Assembly: GCA_023229405.1 (NCBI GenBank)
Contig: JALNZH010000121.1
Coordinates: forward strand, 1 to 9,792
Origin: Bacteroidota bacterium
Lineage (GTDB): Bacteria > Bacteroidota > Ignavibacteria > UBA10030 > UBA8401
DNA length: 9,792 nt
Direction: 5' to 3'
The notes beneath the pieces are model-generated. The model was given only the letters and a program-made list of their open reading frames with translations. It was not told where the DNA came from and searched no databases. The translations under genes were made by a program, and so were the position numbers. Positions 1-7,725 of this stretch are shown piece by piece. Within the stretch, counting starts at the first letter, position 1; each line of letters begins with the position of its first letter.

Positions 1-1
1 G

Positions 2-2479
2 AACGTTAATTACATAAAAATAAAGATCAACGATGTCATTCAAAAACTACCCAAGGTAACCGGTGCGCAACAATATCCTTCAACTTCGTTGCAGAAAGTT
101 TTTGAACAAGCGCAAAAGGAAGCGGAAAATCTGAAGGATGAATATATCAGTACCGAACATCTGTTGCTTGCGCTATTGGATCATAAAGAAAATAACGGAG
201 TAAAACTTCTGTTGGATCAAGGCGTGACAAAAGATGGGTTGCTAAAAGCATTAAAGGAAGTGCGCGGAACCCAAAGTGTGACCGATCAAAATCCAGAAGA
301 TAAATATCAATCGCTGGAAAAATTCGGACGCGATCTGAACGATCTTGCGCGCAAAGGAAAGCTTGATCCGGTGATTGGACGGGAAGACGAAATCCGTCGT
401 GTACTTCAGGTGCTCTCACGCCGAACGAAAAACAATCCGGTGCTCATAGGCGAACCAGGAGTAGGGAAAACTGCAATTGCCGAAGGTTTGGCATATAGGA
501 TAGTCTCCGGTGATGTGCCGGAGAATTTGAAATCGAAGCGGATCATCGCACTGGATATGGCGGCGTTGATCGCTGGAGCAAGTTTTCGCGGACAATTTGA
601 AGAGCGGTTGAAAGCGGTGCTGAAAGAAGTGGAAAATTCAAACGGAGAGATTATTTTATTTATCGATGAACTGCACACACTTGTCGGCGCCGGCGCCGCA
701 CAGGGTGCGGTGGATGCTGCTAATATGCTTAAACCAGCACTTGCCCGGGGTGACCTCCGTGCGATCGGTGCGACGACGCTGGACGAGTACAGGAAATATG
801 TTGAAAAAGATCCTGCGTTGGAACGGCGGTTCCAACCGGTACGTGTGGATGAGCCGTCTGTGGAAGATACAATTTCCATTCTGCGCGGTCTTTCCGAACG
901 GTATGAAGTGCATCACGGTGTCCGTATAACTGATGGCGCTATTGTGGCCGCTGCACAGTTAAGTCATCGATACATTTCGGACCGATTCCTTCCCGATAAA
1001 GCGATTGATCTTGTGGATGAAGCGGCGTCTAAGCTGCGGATTGAAATCGATTCGATGCCGGAAGAGCTAGACGATATCGAACGCAAAGTGAAACAGTTAG
1101 AGATTGAACGTGAAGCGGTGAAACGCGAACTTACCGCAGAATATGCTGACGAAACGGACCGGCAGGCAATTTCAACGCACATTCAAGAGATTGAAAAAGA
1201 TCTCGCAGAGTTAAATCAGAAACGAAGTGAACTGCGCGCACATTGGGAAAACGAGAAGAACCTGATCCAATCCATCCGCACGATGAAGGAAGAAATTGAA
1301 AATGTCCGAATTGAAGCGGACAAAAAAGAGCGTGAAGGAGATCTCGGTAAAGTGGCCGAGTTGCGGTATGGTGTGCTGGCGAACCTGGATAAAAAATTGA
1401 AGGAAGCAACGCAGAAACTCTCTGAAATCCAAAAGCATCAAAAGATGCTGAAGGAAGAGGTGGATGCAGAAGACATTGCCGAGATTGTATCGAAATGGAC
1501 TGGCATACCGGTGACACGGATGTTGGAAAGCGAACGGTCGAAACTTCTCCACCTGGAAGATCGAATTCACAACCGGATGGTAAATCAGGAAGAAGCGGTA
1601 AAAGCGGTTGCCGATGCGATCCGCCGCAGCCGGGCAGGATTACAGGATGAGAAGCGTCCGATCGGGTCATTTATTTTTCTCGGCACCACCGGAGTGGGAA
1701 AAACCGAACTTGCCCGTTCCCTGGCGGAATTACTCTTTAATGATGAGAACGCGATGGTTCGCATCGATATGAGTGAGTACATGGAGAAATTTTCAGTTTC
1801 CCGTCTGATCGGCGCTCCTCCGGGATATGTCGGATACGAGGAGGGAGGACAATTGACGGAAGCAGTCCGGAGAAAACCGTATTCCGTTGTATTGCTGGAC
1901 GAGATTGAAAAAGCTCATCCGGAAGTATTTAATGTTCTTCTCCAGTTGTTGGACGACGGTCGGCTGACTGATTCGCGCGGACGGACAGTGAATTTCAAGA
2001 ATACCATCGTAATCATGACATCTAATCTTGGGTCACAGCTGATACAAGAACGCATGGGAGAAATGCAAAGCGATGATGACTGGAATGGATTCGTCGGCGA
2101 CTTGCGTTCCGAGCTGAATCAATTGCTGCGACAGACGATTCGTCCGGAGTTTTTGAATCGGGTAGATGAGGTGATTCTCTTCAAACCGCTCACCCGTTCC
2201 GACATTGCGAGCGTAATCAACATTCAGCTTCGACGAGTGGATGAACTGCTGGCGAAGAAGGAGATGACACTTGTTGTTACGGACGATGCGAAAGAGTGGA
2301 TTTCCCGTCTCGGATATGATCCGAGTTACGGCGCCCGTCCATTAAAACGGACGATCCAAAAACATATTATCGACACACTTTCGTCGAAAATTTTGTCGGG
2401 AGAATTCAATGAAGGAGATGCACTTCAACTCGGGTTGCAGGGAGAAGGACAGCTGGTCTTTACAATGTTAAAGAAATAG
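2..2479 (+). CDS. clpB: ATP-dependent chaperone ClpB (protein disaggregase), 5'-truncated by the window edge
   Basis: ClpB is a hexameric AAA+ unfoldase in the cytosol that threads aggregated proteins through its pore, working with DnaK/DnaJ/GrpE. The frame is open from base 2, and the residues before the TTG at 89 already match the ClpB N-domain (INDVIQKLPKV), so that TTG is not the start. By comparison with E. coli ClpB about 55 residues are missing. Seen in order: the rest of the Clp N-domain; NBD1 with Walker A GEPGVGKT (449-472) and Walker B IILFIDE (Asp at 665-667); a long charged coiled-coil middle domain (about 1040-1480), which separates ClpB from ClpC and ClpA; NBD2 with Walker A GTTGVGKT (1682-1705), pore loop GYVGY (1823-1837) and Walker B VVLLDE (Asp at 1898-1900); and a C-terminal small domain with GARPLKR. 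The NBD1 pore loop reads SFRGQFEER rather than the usual KYRGEFEER. The gene ends at TAG just before a strong terminator. Heat-shock control is usual in the family, but the promoter is outside the window. Confidence 0.97.
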   Translation, partial: NVNYIKIKINDVIQKLPKVTGAQQYPSTSLQKVFEQAQKEAENLKDEYISTEHLLLALLDHKENNGVKLLLDQGVTKDGLLKALKEVRGTQSVTDQNPEDKYQSLEKFGRDLNDLARKGKLDPVIGREDEIRRVLQVLSRRTKNNPVLIGEPGVGKTAIAEGLAYRIVSGDVPENLKSKRIIALDMAALIAGASFRGQFEERLKAVLKEVENSNGEIILFIDELHTLVGAGAAQGAVDAANMLKPALARGDLRAIGATTLDEYRKYVEKDPALERRFQPVRVDEPSVEDTISILRGLSERYEVHHGVRITDGAIVAAAQLSHRYISDRFLPDKAIDLVDEAASKLRIEIDSMPEELDDIERKVKQLEIEREAVKRELTAEYADETDRQAISTHIQEIEKDLAELNQKRSELRAHWENEKNLIQSIRTMKEEIENVRIEADKKEREGDLGKVAELRYGVLANLDKKLKEATQKLSEIQKHQKMLKEEVDAEDIAEIVSKWTGIPVTRMLESERSKLLHLEDRIHNRMVNQEEAVKAVADAIRRSRAGLQDEKRPIGSFIFLGTTGVGKTELARSLAELLFNDENAMVRIDMSEYMEKFSVSRLIGAPPGYVGYEEGGQLTEAVRRKPYSVVLLDEIEKAHPEVFNVLLQLLDDGRLTDSRGRTVNFKNTIVIMTSNLGSQLIQERMGEMQSDDDWNGFVGDLRSELNQLLRQTIRPEFLNRVDEVILFKPLTRSDIASVINIQLRRVDELLAKKEMTLVVTDDAKEWISRLGYDPSYGARPLKRTIQKHIIDTLSSKILSGEFNEGDALQLGLQGEGQLVFTMLKK

Positions 2480-2496
2480 TTGGTGAGGAATGTATG

Positions 2497-2535
2497 AAAC
2501 GGGAGTTCGGTCTTTTCACCTTCTCCCGTTTTTTT
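2497..2535 (+). terminator. Intrinsic terminator of clpB
   Basis: A perfect 9-bp stem, AAACGGGAG (2497-2505) with CTCCCGTTT (2523-2531), encloses a 17-nt loop and runs into seven T residues (2529-2535). It lies 17 nt after the clpB stop codon. Read on the minus strand the same stem is followed by only three T residues, so it would terminate the convergent hydrolase gene poorly. No better terminator for that gene is visible in 2536-2673, which otherwise holds nothing recognisable. Confidence 0.88.
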
Positions 2536-2673
2536 GCCACATGTCAAGGAGCCGTTAATTCGAGTCCTACCATGTTTCAAACATTTGATGAAATAAAAAT
2601 CCAATTTCAGCAAAAAAATCTTCAGCATCGCAACGGTGCATTCATTTTAGCTTGTTCAAGGAGATTGAAACAG

Positions 2674-4230
2674 TTATAATACAGTTACGCTGTTTCCACC
2701 GCGATAGCGAATCTCATACAAATCTTTTCTGCGATCCAGCCAGTTCAGCACACTTCCGCTTTGACGATGACGTTTCAGTAATTCCAAGTCAACATCATCA
2801 ACAATCACCATTTCCGTGTTCGGCGTTGCTTCGGATTGAATGGCATCGCGAGTGAATGGAATGTCGGACGGTGTGAAGATAGCAGATTGTGCATAATGGA
2901 CATCGAGATTTTCCACCGACGGCAGATTCCCGACGCCGCCGGCGATGGCCACATAGATATGATTTTCGATACACCGTGCCTGGGCGCAATAGCGTACGCG
3001 CAGATAAGCATTCCGTTCGTCTGTACAGAATGGTACAAAAACTAATTGTGCCCCACTTTCAACGGCTATTCTGCTCAATTCCGGGAATTCCACGTCGTAG
3101 CAGATTTGGATTGAGATCCTTCCTTTGTCCGTATCAAAGATCTCCAGAGAGCTTCCTGGTTTTACTCCCCACCATCTGCGTTCATTTGGTGTAATGTGAA
3201 GTTTATACTGTTTTCCGATTGTTCCATCCCGGCGAAACAAATACGCAATGTTGTAGAGACTGTCGTCTTCAACAGTAAAATGCGACCCTCCGATAATATT
3301 CACATTATATTTCACCGATAATGAATGAAACAGTTCAAGATATTTCGGTGTAAATTCGGAGAGACGTCGGACGGAGACTTCCGGACGGTCTTTTGGCATA
3401 AAGGAGAGCAATTGCGTGGTAAAAATTTCGGGAAATAAAATAAAATCACTTCGGTAATCGGCGCCGACGTCAATAAAATATTCGCATTGTTTTGCAAAAT
3501 CTTCAAAATCTTTCACCATGCGCATTTGATATTGCACCGCACAGACGCGCGCAGATTCAACCGGCATAAAAATCCGGGAAGTGTCCGGAACATAATCAAG
3601 ATTCGTCCATTCCAAAAAGGTAGCGTAACCTTTTGACGCCGAATCGGAAACCATATAATGCTGCAGCAATCGTTTCAACACAAAACCATTTGCCAACTGC
3701 GCGGTGAGCACGGGATCGAACAGCGATTTGTTGATCACCTTGCCGACATACTCTCTCGCCGTCATTTTGGTTGCATAATTTTCATATCCGGGAATCCTTC
3801 CTCCTAGAATGATTCTCATCAGATTATATTTCGTGGCGATCGATTTGCGCGCATCATACAGCCGGCGCGCAAGACGCATGCCCCGATATTCCGGATTTAC
3901 CATAATCTCAATACCGTAAAGCGTATTTCCTTCGGCATTATGATTTCGGATATACCCGTTGTCTGCAATTTCTTTCCAACTGTGCCATTCAGAATAGAGT
4001 GAAAAATCCAGGATGAGACTGCTGGAGGATGCGACGATCTTACCTTCGTATTCGATGCAAATCTGTCCTTCAGGGAAGATGGAAATTTGACATTCCATTT
4101 GTTCCCTCATCCAGGTTTTCATTCCTGGAAAGCAGAGCTCCTGCAGCGCAGTGATTTTCTCGTAATCGTCAATCGTGATTGTGCGGACGACGATATTTTT
4201 TTCAAATTCCTTCAGATCCAGTTCCGGCAT
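2674..4230 (-). CDS. Bifunctional GNAT N-acetyltransferase / carbon-nitrogen (nitrilase-type) hydrolase
   Basis: This is a two-domain enzyme; numbering is from the upstream ATG at 4251. Residues about 20-200 are a GNAT domain with a motif A region (YGIEIMVNPEYRGMRLA, 112-128). The acetyl-CoA loop has Arg at 126 where GNATs usually have Gly. I recall RGLRLG in relatives, so this may be a family trait. Residues about 230-500 are a nitrilase domain with an intact triad: Glu275 in LFPEIF, Lys350 in QYKLH and Cys384 in IQICYDVEFPE. A conserved second Glu is at 357. Such hydrolases cleave amides or nitriles through a cysteine acyl intermediate; the substrate here is unknown. There is no signal peptide, so it is probably cytosolic. 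I prefer the ATG at 4230: it has AGGAGG 6 nt upstream, and the extra residues MNSRRKS are largely the translation of that Shine-Dalgarno sequence. The ATG at 4251, with GGGAGG 5 nt upstream, remains possible. The gene is monocistronic and convergent with clpB. Confidence 0.93.
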   Translation of the reverse strand: MPELDLKEFEKNIVVRTITIDDYEKITALQELCFPGMKTWMREQMECQISIFPEGQICIEYEGKIVASSSSLILDFSLYSEWHSWKEIADNGYIRNHNAEGNTLYGIEIMVNPEYRGMRLARRLYDARKSIATKYNLMRIILGGRIPGYENYATKMTAREYVGKVINKSLFDPVLTAQLANGFVLKRLLQHYMVSDSASKGYATFLEWTNLDYVPDTSRIFMPVESARVCAVQYQMRMVKDFEDFAKQCEYFIDVGADYRSDFILFPEIFTTQLLSFMPKDRPEVSVRRLSEFTPKYLELFHSLSVKYNVNIIGGSHFTVEDDSLYNIAYLFRRDGTIGKQYKLHITPNERRWWGVKPGSSLEIFDTDKGRISIQICYDVEFPELSRIAVESGAQLVFVPFCTDERNAYLRVRYCAQARCIENHIYVAIAGGVGNLPSVENLDVHYAQSAIFTPSDIPFTRDAIQSEATPNTEMVIVDDVDLELLKRHRQSGSVLNWLDRRKDLYEIRYRGGNSVTVL

Positions 4231-4236
4231 ACTCTT

Positions 4237-4242
4237 CCTCCT
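4237..4242 (-). promoter_or_regulatory. Ribosome binding site AGGAGG deciding the hydrolase start
   Basis: On the minus strand AGGAGG lies 6 nt before the ATG at 4230. A second candidate, GGGAGG (4257-4262), lies 5 nt before the ATG at 4251. From the predicted promoter, transcription would begin near 4259, inside this upstream site. That would leave the site incomplete and favours the 4230 start. This is inference from spacing, not a measured transcript. Confidence 0.55.
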
Positions 4243-4265
4243 ACTATTCATGGATTCCTCCCTTT

Positions 4266-4293
4266 ATATTATCAAATTCGCAGGAAATGTCAA
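4266..4293 (-). promoter_or_regulatory. Sigma70-type promoter of the GNAT-nitrilase gene
   Basis: On the minus strand a perfect TTGACA -35 box (4288-4293) is followed after 16 nt by TAATAT (4266-4271), which matches 4 of 6 bases of the -10 consensus. GATAAT overlaps it at a shorter spacing. The AT-rich region, the perfect -35 box and the position just upstream of the gene support the call. The weak point is the imperfect -10 box. Confidence 0.55.
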
Positions 4294-4303
4294 GTATTTA
4301 GGT

Positions 4304-4332
4304 TTGCTTTCCCTTCTTCTTCTTTTTACATT
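4304..4332 (+). promoter_or_regulatory. Possible promoter of the five-gene operon
   Basis: TTGCTT (4304-4309), a 17-nt spacer and TACATT (4327-4332) match 4 of 6 bases in each box of the sigma70 consensus. This lies in the short divergent region before the glycosyltransferase gene, where the operon needs a promoter. Such partial matches are common in AT-rich DNA, so the exact position is weakly supported. Confidence 0.3.
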
Positions 4333-4377
4333 GCTAGCGGAAAATTTTATTTTTGAATTATTCACTCAAGGAAATTA

Positions 4378-5847
4378 GTGTTTATGATCACCGTTGTTCT
4401 GCCCTTCAGTCCTGAACATTATTTTGAAGCCACCCTGCAGCAGTTCGTACAATCACCCCTTGTCAAAAAAATAATTATTGCTCATGACGGGACATATCTC
4501 GGAACACAGCACAAATGTGCAGGAATTAAAGTGGATTCACTGACTTCCGGTAAAACACTTAATGCGATCATAAATAAAATCTCGAGCAATTTCCTTTTAT
4601 TTATTAGTCAGGCTCAATCTATTACACTGAACCAAGTGGCGTTAGAACGGTTAATTCACATTGCCAGGGATACTAATGCGGGAATGGTCTACGCCGATTT
4701 TTATGAAATTAAAGAAGGGAAGCGGTTAGAGCATCCTGTAATCGATTATCAACTGGGGAGTATTCGGGATAATTTCGATTTTGGTGCGGTGATGTTCTTT
4801 TCGGTATCGGCGATCAAAAAAGCGATAAAGCGATACGGTAAGATCGATAAGGTGGAACGTGCTGGTCTCTACGATTTGCGATTGAAGGTGTCCATCGATC
4901 ATGAGATTTTCCATAATCAGGAATTTCTCTATACAAAAACGGAATCCGATATAAGAATTAGCGGGGAGAGGATGTTCGATTATGTGGACCCCCGTAATAT
5001 TTCTGTGCAGAAAGAGAATGAACGTGTGGCGACTTCTTACTTGAAAAATATTGGAGCATACCTTAAACCGAAATTCGCCAAAGTGCCCAAATCCTCGCAA
5101 TTGTTTCCGGTGGAGGCAAGCGTCATCATTCCGGTCAGGAACCGTGAAAAAACGGTTGGTGAAGCGGTACACAGCGTCCTTTCGCAGAAACCCGATTTTA
5201 CCTTCAACGTTATTGTGGTGGACAATCATTCCACGGACAATACGACCGCTATGTTGCGTGAACTTGCAAAGAACGATCAGCGGATAAAACATATCATTCC
5301 GAAGCGGCAGGATCTCGGTATCGGCGGATGCTGGAATGAAGCAGTGCTTTCGGAATTCTGTGGAAAATATGCTGTTCAATTGGATTCTGACGATCTTTAT
5401 TCGGGTAACGATACGTTGCAGACTATTGTCAACGTCTTCCGCAAAGAAGGAGTGGCAATGGTGATCGGATCGTACACGCTTGTGGATGCAAATCTGGAAC
5501 CGATTCCTCCCGGATTGATTGATCATAAAGAATGGACGCCGGCGAACGGACGGAATAACGCATTGCGTATCAACGGATTGGGAGCACCGCGAGCATTTTA
5601 CACTCCGGTGGTGAGGGAGATTTTGCTGCCGAATACCAGCTATGGAGAGGATTATGCAGCGGCGATCCGTATTTCGCGCCAGTATCAGATCGGTCGGGTG
5701 TATACCTCCATCTATAACTGCCGCCGCTGGGAGGGAAATACCGATGCTGCGCTCCCTATTGAAAAGGTCAATCGAAACGATTATTATAAGGACAAGATAC
5801 GGACGATCGAAATGCGAGCCCGGATCGCTTTAAATAAGAAAAAGTAG
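4378..5847 (+). CDS. Glycosyltransferase with tandem GT-A-like domains (family 2, first domain degenerate)
   Basis: This 489-residue protein is predicted to transfer sugars from nucleotide-sugar donors. The C-terminal half (about 246-455) is a canonical GT2 domain: ASVIIPVRNR (247-256), VVDNHSTDNT (280-289), the metal-binding DSD in QLDSDD (334-339), GED in SYGEDY (421-426) and RRW (449-451). The N-terminal half (about 3-200) has a similar layout (ITVVLPF at the start, GMVYADFYE at 102-110) but lacks a clear metal-binding motif where the strand FLLFISQAQ runs, so it looks like a non-catalytic GT-A copy. No signal peptide or membrane segment is visible, so it is probably cytosolic. The GTG at 4378 has AGGA 5 nt upstream; an ATG at 4384, giving MITVVLPF, is also good and may fit relatives better. 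The gene is the first of a tight operon, 7 nt before the lipoprotein gene. The acceptor is unknown. Confidence 0.9.
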   Translation: MFMITVVLPFSPEHYFEATLQQFVQSPLVKKIIIAHDGTYLGTQHKCAGIKVDSLTSGKTLNAIINKISSNFLLFISQAQSITLNQVALERLIHIARDTNAGMVYADFYEIKEGKRLEHPVIDYQLGSIRDNFDFGAVMFFSVSAIKKAIKRYGKIDKVERAGLYDLRLKVSIDHEIFHNQEFLYTKTESDIRISGERMFDYVDPRNISVQKENERVATSYLKNIGAYLKPKFAKVPKSSQLFPVEASVIIPVRNREKTVGEAVHSVLSQKPDFTFNVIVVDNHSTDNTTAMLRELAKNDQRIKHIIPKRQDLGIGGCWNEAVLSEFCGKYAVQLDSDDLYSGNDTLQTIVNVFRKEGVAMVIGSYTLVDANLEPIPPGLIDHKEWTPANGRNNALRINGLGAPRAFYTPVVREILLPNTSYGEDYAAAIRISRQYQIGRVYTSIYNCRRWEGNTDAALPIEKVNRNDYYKDKIRTIEMRARIALNKKK

Positions 5848-5854
5848 TACCTGG

Positions 5855-6235
5855 ATGAAAACCATCGTTTCAATTTTGGCAATCATTTTTGTCGTCAGCT
5901 GCGAAAATTTTTACGATGACGATGAAGAATACATAGAATCGATCGCAATAGTGGAATCGTTACATGTAGATACGGTGGTGAATAAAACGGCAACCGTTAC
6001 ACTAACATGTCCCACTCCGACTCCGTGTTGGAATTTTTCACGAGTGGAGGAAAAAAGAGTTTCGAACAACATCCATCTTACTCTTTATCGGAAAGTGAAA
6101 AAGAACATCACCTGTGTTCAGGTTACCGGTTCATTCAAACATACAATGGACATCAACGTACCAACTTCCGGCGCATATACTATTAAAATTTATCAGACGC
6201 TAACGACTACCATGGACACAACAATCGTATTCTAA
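5855..6235 (+). CDS. Small lipoprotein of unknown function, probably a beta-sandwich
   Basis: The 126-residue product begins with a lysine, a hydrophobic stretch and a lipobox (VVSC, Cys16), so it should be a signal-peptidase II lipoprotein. An acidic run follows the cysteine within a few residues (DDDEE, 21-25). In Bacteroidota acidic residues shortly after the lipid cysteine can direct lipoproteins to the cell surface, though this run lies slightly further out than the usual signal. The mature part alternates short hydrophobic and polar strands and carries Cys52, Cys58 and Cys87, of which two could form a disulphide. Its end is threonine-rich. I do not recognise the family; an Ig-like beta-sandwich is the likely fold. 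There is no clear Shine-Dalgarno site. The start is 7 nt after the glycosyltransferase stop, which suggests coupled translation. It is the only predicted exported protein of the operon. Confidence 0.8.
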   Translation: MKTIVSILAIIFVVSCENFYDDDEEYIESIAIVESLHVDTVVNKTATVTLTCPTPTPCWNFSRVEEKRVSNNIHLTLYRKVKKNITCVQVTGSFKHTMDINVPTSGAYTIKIYQTLTTTMDTTIVF

Positions 6236-6751
6236 ATGTCAATAAAAACCACATTTCGCGAATGGACTCTGGACGATACGAATGAGATCCAGAAAGTTCT
6301 TTTTAATACGTGGCTGGCGTCGTATGCTGATTTTATTCCCATTACGGATATACAGTGGTATTTCAATAATTATTACTCCGAGATTAATTTTGCTCAATTG
6401 TACGACGATTCAAACAGTACCGGCTTTGTGGCGGAATTGAAAGGCCATATTGTTGGGTATGCGCGGATGAAGATCAATCATGATCACCAGCGATGTTATC
6501 TGGAATCGTTGTACGTACTTCCGGAATTTCAGGGAAGAGGGATTGGATCGGAATTGCTGAAGATCGTGGAAAAAAAAGCGCAGGAGCATTCGTTCCAGCA
6601 GGTCTGGTTAGGAGTGATGGAACAGAATGTACCATCACTGGAATGGTATAAAAAACTCGGTTTTAACTTCGTGGAACAATCCCCGTTCCAGATGGGGAAA
6701 ACCACGGTGAATCATTTCGTTGGATACCGCGAGATCAAAAAGAATTTCTGA
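6236..6751 (+). CDS. GNAT family N-acetyltransferase
   Basis: This single-domain acetyltransferase has 171 residues, a normal length for GNATs. Motif A reads LESLYVLPEFQGRGIGSELL with the acetyl-CoA pyrophosphate loop QGRGIG at 99-104. NVPSLEWYKKLGF (131-143) is the motif B region with the usual asparagine and the tyrosine that often acts as general acid. The N-terminal TWLASYADFIP (25-35) resembles the PaiA-type polyamine or small-amine group, but the substrate cannot be read from the sequence. The ATG follows the lipoprotein stop codon directly with no Shine-Dalgarno site, and the stop TGA shares one base with the next start (TGATG). Both point to translational coupling in the operon. It is clearly different from the GNAT domain fused to the nitrilase upstream. 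Confidence 0.9.
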   Translation: MSIKTTFREWTLDDTNEIQKVLFNTWLASYADFIPITDIQWYFNNYYSEINFAQLYDDSNSTGFVAELKGHIVGYARMKINHDHQRCYLESLYVLPEFQGRGIGSELLKIVEKKAQEHSFQQVWLGVMEQNVPSLEWYKKLGFNFVEQSPFQMGKTTVNHFVGYREIKKNF

Positions 6752-7725
6752 TGCTCTCACACAAAACCTTTTCGCATTTTCCAAGCAAGACACACAGCAC
6801 GCTTCACGATCTCTCGCTTCAATTATATACTGCACAGCAACAACAATGGCCGATGCTTGCCGATGGTGTTGCAGCGTTACAAAATGTCCAGACGCGGTCG
6901 GTCGATTGCGGAACATTCACCGTACGCATGCAATATAATCCGAAGCGGGTAGTCAGTACCGGTGCAAAAGTGGATGCCGCATCGATTAAGGAACGAAAGT
7001 GTTTTCTTTGTGTCGGTAACCTTCCGGAAGAACAGCAAGGAGTATTATATCGCGATCGGTATCTTGTGCTCTGTAATCCGATGCCGATTTTTAGGGAGCA
7101 TTTTACCATTTCCCACATCGACCATATTCCTCAATCGATCGAAGAACAGATTCTCGTTTTTCTGGCACTGGCTAAAGATCTTTCACCCGCATATTCCCTC
7201 TTTTATAATGGACCAAAATGCGGTGCTTCTGCACCTGATCATATGCATTTTCAGGCATCGCCGGCGGGCGGAATTCCAGTGGAACAGGAGCTGCCCAGTC
7301 ATTTGGTATATGCATCGGCAATCGGCGGTGTTTCGGTTTCCACGTTAAAACAGTACGGCAGAAGCGTAATCATTCTTGAAGGATCGAATGTGCAGGAGAT
7401 GGAATTGATGTTTTTGCGCCTGACCTCAGCAATGCGCCGCACGATGAAAGCAAATGAAGAACCGATGATGAATGTCATCGGATCATATACAGAAGGGAGA
7501 TGGAAACTCATTGTGTTTGTACGAAGCAAACACCGTCCCAACGTATTCTTTCATGAAGGAGAAAAAAAAGTAATGATTAGCCCTGCCGCAGTCGATGTTG
7601 GTGGATTAATTGTTACGCCGATGGAAAAAGATTTTCGCACAACAGACAGCACAATGATCGCCTCCATTTTTCGGGAAGTCAGTGTTCCCGGCGAAACGAT
7701 CCAAAGGATTATTGAATCGATATGA
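6751..7725 (+). CDS. GalT/Ap4A-phosphorylase-like protein (DUF4922 type), HIT superfamily
   Basis: The 324-residue product matches what I know as the DUF4922 family. Two features tie it to the galactose-1-phosphate uridylyltransferase / Ap4A phosphorylase branch of the HIT superfamily. CFLCVGN at 84-90 is a CxxC like the zinc site of GalT (CxxCPGN). CGASAPDHMHFQAS at 157-170 holds the HxHxQ active-site motif (His164, His166, Gln168), in which the middle histidine would carry the nucleotidyl group. NPMPIFREHFTISH (109-122) resembles the phosphorylase strand before the active site. By family knowledge it should transfer or phosphorolyse a nucleotide bond, perhaps of a nucleotide sugar; that is inference. 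No signal peptide is seen. It overlaps the GNAT stop by 1 nt and the SpoIID-like start by 4 nt (ATGA), so all three are co-translated. Confidence 0.87.
   Translation: MLSHKTFSHFPSKTHSTLHDLSLQLYTAQQQQWPMLADGVAALQNVQTRSVDCGTFTVRMQYNPKRVVSTGAKVDAASIKERKCFLCVGNLPEEQQGVLYRDRYLVLCNPMPIFREHFTISHIDHIPQSIEEQILVFLALAKDLSPAYSLFYNGPKCGASAPDHMHFQASPAGGIPVEQELPSHLVYASAIGGVSVSTLKQYGRSVIILEGSNVQEMELMFLRLTSAMRRTMKANEEPMMNVIGSYTEGRWKLIVFVRSKHRPNVFFHEGEKKVMISPAAVDVGGLIVTPMEKDFRTTDSTMIASIFREVSVPGETIQRIIESI

Noticed and set aside
89..91. TTG at 89 as the ClpB start codon
   Set aside because: The frame is open to base 2 and the upstream residues match the ClpB N-domain, so the true start lies outside the window.
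1131..1670. Minus-strand open frame of 179 codons
   Set aside because: It is a shadow of the ClpB middle domain and NBD2; its Cys/Pro/Ser-rich product looks non-coding.
2494..2679. Short plus-strand open frame after clpB
   Set aside because: It begins within the clpB terminator hairpin and runs into the end of the convergent hydrolase gene.
4726..5526. Minus-strand open frame of 266 codons
   Set aside because: It lies entirely inside the glycosyltransferase gene, whose GT2 motifs are clear; the antisense product has no recognisable motifs.
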